Of a DNA stretch of 64,000 nt, positions 58,468-64,000 are shown one piece after another; position 1 is the first letter of the stretch; each line of letters starts with the position of its first letter. The notes under the pieces were generated by a model. That model worked only from the letters and a program-made list of their open reading frames with translations, did not search any database and was not told the DNA's origin. The stretch lies in the NCBI GenBank assembly GCA_964430565.1, contig CAYSFD010000048.1, forward strand, positions 193,403-257,402. The letters run 5' to 3'. The stretch is from VBDM01 sp964430565. Lineage in GTDB: Bacteria > Pseudomonadota > Gammaproteobacteria > Burkholderiales > SG8-39. Both the position numbers and the translations under genes were made by a program.

Positions 58468-58812
58468 AGTTCTAGCGTGGTTGGGCTGCCCGTTATGGCT
58501 GCGGGACCCCTAGATCCTTGCGTTCATTGGCTTTCCGCGGGCTAACGCCGCGTTGACCGGGCGCCGAGGAGCGAAGGGAGACGAGGGTACCAGTCAGCCC
58601 GCTGGCGGTCCTGTCGAAAACATGTAATGCAGCATTGGTCTGCATCGGCTTGTCTTCTTCCGACCCTGAGCTGCCGCTCGTGCAGCCAAGAAACCTGGTG
58701 TTGCCTACTTCAGGCGTTTGTAGCCGCTGCAACGCCTTGTGAACCTAGTCTTGCTGCGGCAACGTGCCATCCTGCAAGGGTTCACGGTCTGTTCGATCAG
58801 AGACTTAGTCTC
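58468..58812. other. Intergenic stretch without a recognisable gene
   Basis: No supported coding frame. One hairpin is visible near 58723-58761 (GCCGCTGCAA pairing with TTGCTGCGGC, one mismatch). It leads into the cassette-like region. Confidence 0.5.
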
Positions 58813-58896
58813 CCTTAACCATCTATCATCCCGCGCACCTTTGTACGGCAAAGCTAAGGCGGTGTTCCTACAAGCCTTTTTGAATGAGGGTTAAAC
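58813..58896 (+). repeat. Possible attC-like site 0 (left boundary of the cassette array)
   Basis: CCTTAAC at 58813 and GTTAAAC at 58890 resemble the outer R''/R' boxes. An imperfect inner pair is visible (CAAAGCTAAGGC with GCCTTTTTG). It is weaker than the next two sites and is mainly supported by its position before the first small gene. Confidence 0.4.
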
Positions 58897-58951
58897 TGGC
58901 TGCCGTGATAGATGGTTTTTCGGGAAGATCATTGAACGTAGAGCACAACAA

Positions 58952-59284
58952 ATGTCCGGGCTCCATTTCAAATTCGAAGTCGGCCGCGCCTTCTTGGACT
59001 ATCCAGGGCACCCGATCACTGTGCCTAAAGGGGAAGTTGATTACAAACAGCTGGAGTCTGATCTCTTGCATCAAGGGGAGTTCATCGTCATCTTTCCCAG
59101 AGGCGAGCGTTTGACCGCGAAGATGTATCACGGCGACGCCGGTTACGGGCCGTACTACCAACTGCAGTTTCGTGGTGAGAGCCGTGACGTACCGAGTTAC
59201 ATCGAGGCCGGAACGGAGTTGTTCATCGTGTTGGTCCGCATGCGTCGCAAGAACTATGCAATCCTCGAACAGGTTGTGCTCTAA
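58952..59284 (+). CDS. Small uncharacterised protein in a cassette-like unit
   Basis: This 110-residue soluble protein begins MSGLHFKFEVGRAFLDYPGH and has a beta-rich pattern with YKQLESDLLHQGEFIVIF near residue 31. No family recognised. Its TAA stop lies inside the CTCTAAC box of the following attC-like site, as is common in integron gene cassettes. Confidence 0.6.
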   Translation: MSGLHFKFEVGRAFLDYPGHPITVPKGEVDYKQLESDLLHQGEFIVIFPRGERLTAKMYHGDAGYGPYYQLQFRGESRDVPSYIEAGTELFIVLVRMRRKNYAILEQVVL

Positions 59285-59401
59285 CTTGACGGTCGCGGCG
59301 GACGCGCCGCGAGGCGGCTCCGTTCAACGGCGATGGGCTGCTTGGCAAAGCGCGTGTGTCAGCACCCGTCACCCGGCGCGCCGCACACCTCCACGTTAGG
59401 C
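59279..59401 (+). repeat. attC-like recombination site 1
   Basis: The outer boxes are CTCTAAC (59279-59285) and GTTAGGC (59395-59401). Between them GCGGCG...GCGCCG pairs with CGGCGCGCCGC, and TGACGG pairs with CCGTCA. The size (123 bases) is within the known attC range. The downstream gene starts 11 bases after GTTAGGC. Confidence 0.6.
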
Positions 59402-59411
59402 TGCCGTCAAC

Positions 59412-60284
59412 ATGTCAGCGTTCTGGGTCTACAAGTGCAATAACAAGAACCGGGAATATCAGCGCACGTGGGGCGATTGGGCGGAAGTGTTCGAAAGCAC
59501 CGAGGCTCAATGGTGGGGCTCAACGAAAATAGTTCCTGATCTTGCACGAGCCAAGGTCGGCGACACGGTCATCGCATATCAAACTGACCGCAACGAACTC
59601 GTTGGCGTCGCGCGCGTTGTGACATGGAAGCCTCAGGGTAAGTACAAGAAGCTCGTTCTAAAACCAATCCACCGAATTGGCGTGCGCGTTCGACCGCTCA
59701 AGGAAGCGAATGCAAGGGTCGCGCGAATCCCGGCGCTCCAGCCTGGACAAATTCGCACGTTGTATCCGATCTCGCAAACGGATGCTCATACTTTGCTCCG
59801 GGCGGCGGGGCTCCGTTTAGCGCAGGCCGCAGATGCACCAGAAGAAAACGCTGAGCGCTCAGTTCAAGGTGCTGGCTTCGGGACTCCCGAACAGAATAAG
59901 CTCGTCGAGCGAGCGGCACTCAAACACGTAACTCGCTACTTTCGACACCAAGGCTGGTCGGTGGAAGACGTCTCCCCTGAAAACCGGGGTTACGATCTCC
60001 TCTGCAAGCGCTCCGGCGAGCTAAGTCACGTGGAAGTAAAGGGCGCGCGGGGCGAGGGCCAGCAATTCATTGTCACCGCCCGAGAGCTAAAGACTTGGAC
60101 CAATGACAAATTCTTCGTACTGGCCTTTGTCGGTGGCGCGCTATCAGCCAAACCGTCGCTCTCGTTCTTCCCGCGTGCTGCGAGCAAAAAGGAGTTCAAA
60201 TTTCAGCCGCTTTCTTTCATTGCAAGAAGGCAGCCTAACCCCCGCATGCAGACCGACGCGCGCAAGAGCGGCGCGCGCGGCTGA
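59412..60284 (+). CDS. EVE-domain plus DUF3883 putative modification-dependent endonuclease
   Basis: This 290-residue protein has an N-terminal EVE/PUA-like domain (about 1-120). WVYKCNNKNREYQR, then VGDTVIAYQTDRNELVGVARV, is the modified-base pocket type. The C-terminal DUF3883 domain (about 165-265) includes HQGWSVEDVSPENRGYDLLC, then HVEVKGARG, giving Asp and Glu-x-Lys of a PD-(D/E)xK nuclease. Fusions of a modified-base reader with a nuclease are type IV restriction-like. The last 14 or so residues are read from the attC palindrome, a cassette hallmark. Confidence 0.78.
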   Translation: MSAFWVYKCNNKNREYQRTWGDWAEVFESTEAQWWGSTKIVPDLARAKVGDTVIAYQTDRNELVGVARVVTWKPQGKYKKLVLKPIHRIGVRVRPLKEANARVARIPALQPGQIRTLYPISQTDAHTLLRAAGLRLAQAADAPEENAERSVQGAGFGTPEQNKLVERAALKHVTRYFRHQGWSVEDVSPENRGYDLLCKRSGELSHVEVKGARGEGQQFIVTARELKTWTNDKFFVLAFVGGALSAKPSLSFFPRAASKKEFKFQPLSFIARRQPNPRMQTDARKSGARG

Positions 60285-60299
60285 CGCGGAACGTTAAGT
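60233..60299 (+). repeat. attC-like recombination site 2
   Basis: GCCTAAC (60233-60239) and GTTAAGT (60293-60299) match RYYYAAC/GTTRRRY exactly. Inside, CCGCATGCAG pairs with CTGACGCGG, and ACCGACGCGCGC pairs with GCGCGCGCGGC, giving a long imperfect stem with bulges, as in attC sites. The 67-base length is typical. Confidence 0.72.
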
Positions 60300-60308
60300 G
60301 TTCGCAAT

Positions 60309-60875
60309 ATGGTCGCTCCCCGTACTCATCGGGACCTCTTCGGGAAGCCGATCCGACGCCGGCGTCCTCGGTACGAGTGGTCATTGCAGCACGCCGAAAA
60401 GGCTACGCTCCCTATTCGCGCAGAGCGTATTCGGTGGCTGGAGCGAGTAATTCCGAAGAACCGAGCATTCGGGATGCCCCTCGAAACCTATTACGTATTT
60501 GAAGAGGCCAAATCATCGTTCGTATTCGGTTGTTTCGTTGCATCTACTGTGCTCTCTGCAGCGTTCGTCGAGCACTGGTTGGGTGCACGGCTGTCGCAGA
60601 AGGGTTTCACTAAAGACGCAGAACGTGGTCTTGCCGCAATAATCGAGTGCTGCCGCACAAACAATCTGCTGAATCCGGGGCTGTTGACCAGAATCGATCG
60701 ACTTCGACTGATTCGTAATCCGTTCGCTCACCTCAAATCGTTCGACCATCCACATGGTTTAGGGCAACGGGTGGGCCGTGAGCGGTCGCCTCCTGAGAAG
60801 ATTCTTGAGGCTGACGCGAAGGAATCTTTGACCACCATGTATACGGTCGCAGTTCATGTGTTCACGAACACCTAA
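60309..60875 (+). CDS. HEPN-like uncharacterised protein
   Basis: This 188-residue helical protein has LRLIRNPFAHLKSF at about 133-146, an Rx4H motif like the catalytic site of HEPN ribonucleases, preceded by a hydrophobic helix (SSFVFGCFVASTVLSAAFVEHWL). It sits between the attC-like site 2 and an ACCTAAC box that contains its stop codon. The HEPN assignment is tentative; defence context supports it. Confidence 0.55.
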   Translation: MVAPRTHRDLFGKPIRRRRPRYEWSLQHAEKATLPIRAERIRWLERVIPKNRAFGMPLETYYVFEEAKSSFVFGCFVASTVLSAAFVEHWLGARLSQKGFTKDAERGLAAIIECCRTNNLLNPGLLTRIDRLRLIRNPFAHLKSFDHPHGLGQRVGRERSPPEKILEADAKESLTTMYTVAVHVFTNT

Positions 60876-60940
60876 CTCTAGGTCGAGCGGGTGGACTTTA
60901 AGCGTCGCGTCTCATCTGTCCGCGCTGCCCCCACCTTGTA
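60870..60940 (+). repeat. Half attC-like site after the HEPN-like gene
   Basis: ACCTAAC at 60870 fits the left attC box, and AGCGGGTGGAC can pair imperfectly with GTCCGCGCT, but no GTTRRRY follows. The array seems broken here, where the AT-richer methyltransferase cluster begins. Confidence 0.35.
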
Positions 60941-61888
60941 TTGCCTAAATATCGATTGAACAAAAGAATTGGAATGGCTCGCCCCCCTCACAACTTGAAG
61001 TACCAGACACGTCGCGGTTCGATGTTACAGGGCCAAGCCGAGGTGGTCCTTTCTGATCCTGCGCTTAATTATTATAGAGGCCGCATTCAGCTGATTTTTA
61101 CGTCTCCACCCTTCCCACTCAACAGGAAGAAAAAGTACGGCAACTTGACCGGTGACGAGTACGTGCGGTGGCTGTGTGGATTCGGACAATTGTTCAAGGA
61201 TTTTCTTACTCCAGACGGCTCTATAGTCATTGAGCTGGGTAACTCATGGGAACCGGGACATCCTGTGATGTCAACGCTGGCTCTAAAGGCATTGCTCGCC
61301 TTTCAGGAGGAGAACGGTCTCTTTTTATGTCAAGAGTTCATTTGCCACAATCCGGCTCGGCTACCGAGTCCCGCACAATGGGTGAATGTTGATCGAATTC
61401 GGCTTAAGGACAGTTATACGCGGCTTTGGTGGCTTTCCCCGATTGAGAGACCCAAGGCAAGTAATCGTCGTGTTCTAAAGGAGTACAGCCCTTCAATGAA
61501 GGAGCTACTGCGCTCTGGCAAGTACAACTCAGGAAAGCGTCCATCGGAACACAACATTGGGAAAACCTCATTTCTCAAGGATAACGAAGGGGCGATTCCG
61601 CCAAACGTGCTAACTATTCCGAATACGAGTTCTTTTGAGCCTTATCAGGTTCATTGTAAGAAAAACAACCTTGTGTTCCACCCTGCAAGGATGCCGGCGG
61701 AGTTGGCAGAGTTCTTCATACAGTTTTTGACCGAGCCGGGGGACATGGTTTTGGACCCGTTCGCGGGCAGCAACACGACCGGCGCGGCAGCCGAAAAGTT
61801 ACAGCGTAAGTGGATTGCTATCGAAGCGGACAACAGCTATATCAGTGGATCAATCGGTCGATTTCCGAAGCTTCGTTGGTTAGCCTAG
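60941..61888 (+). CDS. Beta-class DNA methyltransferase, probably m4C (TSPP type)
   Basis: Up to 315 residues from a TTG; the ATG at 60974 (304 residues) is an alternative start. Motif IV TSPPFPL (about 54-60) precedes the SAM-binding motif I region VLDPFAGSNTTGAAAEKL near 269, the beta-class order. The TSPPF form favours N4-cytosine modification. Codon use is AT-richer than in the window's core genes. It is followed by a helicase and a putative nuclease on the same strand, forming a candidate restriction-modification system. Confidence 0.85.
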   Translation: MPKYRLNKRIGMARPPHNLKYQTRRGSMLQGQAEVVLSDPALNYYRGRIQLIFTSPPFPLNRKKKYGNLTGDEYVRWLCGFGQLFKDFLTPDGSIVIELGNSWEPGHPVMSTLALKALLAFQEENGLFLCQEFICHNPARLPSPAQWVNVDRIRLKDSYTRLWWLSPIERPKASNRRVLKEYSPSMKELLRSGKYNSGKRPSEHNIGKTSFLKDNEGAIPPNVLTIPNTSSFEPYQVHCKKNNLVFHPARMPAELAEFFIQFLTEPGDMVLDPFAGSNTTGAAAEKLQRKWIAIEADNSYISGSIGRFPKLRWLA

Positions 61889-61898
61889 AGGAAATACT

Positions 61899-63104
61899 AC
61901 GTCTACTACCAACACGAGCTGGAAGCTCCGCGTCGAGGCGCGGCGCTGGCAGTTAGTTGCCGCCGAAAAATGGAAGGATGGATTTAAGGGAGTAGTCAGC
62001 GTCGTTACGGGCGGCGGGAAAACTGTCTTTGCCCAAATGTGCATGATGCTTTTCAAAGAGATGTACCCCGATGGAAGATACCTCATAGTTGTTCCTACCA
62101 CCGCGCTGCTGGACCAATGGTATGTAAGTCTACGGGAAGATCTCCTTGTTCCCGAGGAGAATATTGCCTGCTTTTCTGGAGAGGACAAACCGTCAAAGCC
62201 GCGAGAGGTGAATCTTATTGTTCTTAACACGGCGCGCTCGATTGCACCAAAAATTGCGGGACAGGGACCTACTTTTCTAATCGTTGACGAATGCCATCGA
62301 GCCGGGAGTCCGATAAATGCGCTTGCCTTAGGTGGGCAGCACAGCGCAACTTTGGGACTATCAGCTACCCCGCAACGGGAGTACGACGATGGTTTTCAGA
62401 CTCGAGTAGCCGCAGTACTAGGGCCGATAATCTATGAGTACGACTACACGGAAGCTTACCAAGACGGAGTAATCACTCCCTTTGATCTAACCAATGTCCG
62501 TATTAAGTTACTTACGGATGAACAGAATAAATACGACAAACTCACTAAACGCCTTGCAATTGAAGCACGGAGGGCGGAGGGCAATCCAGAAGTCAAGGCT
62601 CGCATTATCCGTCTGTTGCAATTACGTGCCGCGGTGTCTGCGACTGCAACGATGCGGATTCCTATTGCCGCAAAGATCGCGGAAGCTAACCTCGGCAAAC
62701 GTACGATTCTTTTCCACGAGCGAGTAGATGCGGCAAATAAATTGTTGCACGTTCTCTCAGAAAGAAAGCGAAGCGTGACAATCTATCACTCAGGTGTCGG
62801 CCCAACAGTTCGACGAGACAATCTTCGACTCTATCGACGCGGTGTATTTGACATTTTAATTTGCTGCCGCGCCTTGGACGAGGGCGTAAATGTTCCGGAA
62901 ACTAGCGTCGCGATAGTGGCTAGTTCTACTGCAAGTTTTAGGCAACGCGTTCAACGATTGGGCCGTGTACTGCGCCCGGCGCCGGGAAAAACTACGGCGA
63001 CTATTTTCACCCTATATGCCACAGACCAGGAGGAGCGCAGACTAGTCGATGAAGCGAAGCGATTGGAAGGCATTGGGGCAATAACTTGGAGCCGAGCACA
63101 TTAA
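61899..63104 (+). CDS. SF2 DEAD/DEAH-type helicase with an apparent ACG start
   Basis: The helicase frame opens after a TAG at about 61880. It contains no ATG, GTG or TTG before 62037, which would remove the Walker A motif SVVTGGGKT (about residues 35-43). An ACG at 61899 lies 6-8 bases after AGAGGA, and the reading STTNTSWKLRVEARRWQLVA looks like a true N-terminus (401 residues). Other motifs: LIVDECHRAG, LGLSATPQR, and QRVQRLGRVLRPAPGK (motif VI). A start mutation, a real ACG start or a sequence error are possible. DNA translocation for restriction is inferred. Confidence 0.82.
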   Translation, partial: TSTTNTSWKLRVEARRWQLVAAEKWKDGFKGVVSVVTGGGKTVFAQMCMMLFKEMYPDGRYLIVVPTTALLDQWYVSLREDLLVPEENIACFSGEDKPSKPREVNLIVLNTARSIAPKIAGQGPTFLIVDECHRAGSPINALALGGQHSATLGLSATPQREYDDGFQTRVAAVLGPIIYEYDYTEAYQDGVITPFDLTNVRIKLLTDEQNKYDKLTKRLAIEARRAEGNPEVKARIIRLLQLRAAVSATATMRIPIAAKIAEANLGKRTILFHERVDAANKLLHVLSERKRSVTIYHSGVGPTVRRDNLRLYRRGVFDILICCRALDEGVNVPETSVAIVASSTASFRQRVQRLGRVLRPAPGKTTATIFTLYATDQEERRLVDEAKRLEGIGAITWSRAH

Positions 63105-63107
63105 CGG

Positions 63108-63881
63108 ATGTCCAAAGTTCTGTTCGATGGAGAATGGTTTGAACAGATCTCTGTTTCAGCGCTCTACGAAACAGAATATGAGCAGGTGTTTTCGTCTAAC
63201 GTCGAGCTCATCTATCCGTACTATTACTTGGTGCCTTTTAAGCTGACGGTGAGTGACGAGACTGATTCGGCCAAAGCCGATTTCGCGTTGATTCACAAAC
63301 AGTGCCGAGATTGGTGGGTCGTGGAGGTCGAGCTTGGCAGTCATTCTCTCGAAGGTCATGTACTCCCGCAGGTTCGTACACTGTCACGAGCTGCGTACGG
63401 TCGACGTGAAGCCGAGTATTTATGCGGGAAACAGCCTCTGCTCGACAAAGATCGGGTTACGGCAATGATGAAAGGCCAGCAGCCGCGCGTTTTGGTGATG
63501 GTCAATACGCCTAAATCCGAATGGGTTGAACCGCTGAGACGATTCGACGCGTTGGTGGGGATATTTGAGATCTTCCGTTCGGAGAGAAACCGCTACGTTT
63601 TTCGGGTGAATGGTGAACATCCACCGCAGGTTGTAGATCTCGTATCAGACTGTTATTTTGATCGCTTGCTCCCTCGGTTCTTGGTGATTCAGTCACCCGG
63701 CATACTGAGTTGCAGACAAGGGCAGCGCCTAATGCTGCAGTACGATGATGGTGTTACGGAGTGGGAACGAATCGACATAGAAAATATGGTGTACTTGTCA
63801 CCGATCGGCGCTAATCCGCTCAACGCAAAAGATAAGTATGAGCTGCTTAGATTGGAATCAGAAGTGGCCCCGCAAAACTGA
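63108..63881 (+). CDS. Putative restriction nuclease-like protein, end formed by an IS
   Basis: This 257-residue protein starts 3 bases after the helicase. Region 55-75 reads AKADFALIHKQ, then RDWWVVEVELG, resembling the Asp...Glu-x-(Lys) core of PD-(D/E)xK nucleases, but with Glu at the usual Lys position. I do not recognise a named family. The stop TGA is also the first three bases of the IS-like end, so the C-terminus may be truncated. Third gene of the methyltransferase-helicase cluster. Confidence 0.6.
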   Translation: MSKVLFDGEWFEQISVSALYETEYEQVFSSNVELIYPYYYLVPFKLTVSDETDSAKADFALIHKQCRDWWVVEVELGSHSLEGHVLPQVRTLSRAAYGRREAEYLCGKQPLLDKDRVTAMMKGQQPRVLVMVNTPKSEWVEPLRRFDALVGIFEIFRSERNRYVFRVNGEHPPQVVDLVSDCYFDRLLPRFLVIQSPGILSCRQGQRLMLQYDDGVTEWERIDIENMVYLSPIGANPLNAKDKYELLRLESEVAPQN

Positions 63882-64000
63882 ACAGCGCTATAAGTGGAAA
63901 CTCTTGGTATAAAGCCGGACCGAGATCGGTCTGGCGATAAGGAGTTTCTGATGAGAAAGAAGGCATCGGGGCGGCGCACCCGCCGCAGCCACAATCCGGC
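63879..64000 (+). mobile_element. Left end of an IS3-family-like insertion sequence
   Basis: The segment starts TGAACAGCGCTATAAGTGG, like IS3-type terminal repeats beginning TG. 72 bases in, a ribosome binding site AAGGAG and a transposase OrfA-like start follow. The right end is beyond the window. Confidence 0.55.
63951..64000 (+). CDS. IS3-family OrfA-like transposase, partial
   Basis: The ATG at 63951 follows AAGGAGTTTCTG. The visible start MRKKASGRRTRRSHNP resembles the basic N-terminus of IS3-family OrfA helix-turn-helix proteins. Only 16 complete codons are in view. Confidence 0.55.
   Translation, partial: MRKKASGRRTRRSHNP

Noticed and set aside
58627..58818. Small open frame in the gap before the cassette region
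   Set aside because: No ribosome binding site or recognisable protein pattern, and composition is unlike that of neighbouring genes.

Overview
The window looks like chromosome of a GC-rich betaproteobacterium, probably Burkholderiales-like. The evidence is the high GC, a betaproteobacterial minor-pilin operon, the linkage pmbA / darP (yjgA) / mog, and many Bug-type (tripartite tricarboxylate family) periplasmic binding proteins. No rRNA or CRISPR array was seen. The assignment is inference from gene content, not a database match.

Layout. (1) 1-3074, minus strand: minor type IV pilins pilE-fimT-pilV-pilW-pilX, the last cut by the window edge. (2) 3295-3912: a Fur-family regulator and tRNA-Thr(CGT). 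(3) 3868-25825: a roughly 22 kb genomic island. It is bounded by a 47/48-base direct repeat of the tRNA-Thr 3' half and carries a broken tyrosine integrase next to the distal repeat. Its cargo is catabolic: four PuuE/imidase-like polysaccharide-deacetylase paralogues, two intact and one broken isochorismatase-fold amidohydrolases, an Asp/Glu-racemase-like protein, the DUF1446/DUF4387 pair, two MmgE/PrpD proteins, two SDRs, a complete Liv-type ABC importer, two Bug receptors, a quinone oxidoreductase, a flavoprotein and a NIPSNAP protein. I propose uptake of a cyclic imide or hydantoin-like nitrogen compound, ring opening by the deacetylase-fold enzymes, and amide hydrolysis by the isochorismatase-fold enzymes. 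(4) 25892-33975: core genes (PilZ-like protein, esterase, mog, darP, pmbA, XRE regulator and malate synthase A). (5) 34004-40013: PanE-like protein, CoxG, Bug receptor, Rieske oxygenase and a dihydroxyphthalate-decarboxylase-like protein. (6) 40096-40634: MazF/PemK-type toxin-antitoxin pair. (7) 40699-47176: feruloyl-CoA synthase diverging from a complete Liv importer. (8) 47198-52690: uronate-dehydrogenase-like protein, D-2-hydroxyacid dehydrogenase and a FadR-type regulator diverging from a TRAP transporter. (9) 52752-58467: VapBC, zinc alcohol dehydrogenase, an orphan LeuC-type large subunit, an XRE/nucleotidyltransferase toxin-antitoxin pair, a metallo-beta-lactamase-fold protein, and the remnant of a second LeuC.

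(10) 58813-64000 is an accessory defence-like region. Small genes are separated by attC-like imperfect palindromes (an integron cassette array with no integrase in view). They encode an unknown protein, an EVE + DUF3883 putative modification-dependent nuclease, and a HEPN-like protein. A visibly AT-richer trio follows: an m4C-type DNA methyltransferase, an SF2 helicase whose only sensible start is ACG, and a possible nuclease. The trio is closed by the left end of an IS3-like element, whose first bases supply the nuclease stop codon.

Two regulatory themes recur. Intrinsic terminators sit between the binding-protein gene and the first permease gene of both the Liv and TRAP operons. Three small regulator or antitoxin genes (Fur-like, VapB, XRE antitoxin) have promoter -10 boxes 6-7 bases before the ATG, predicting leaderless transcripts, and each promoter carries a palindrome.
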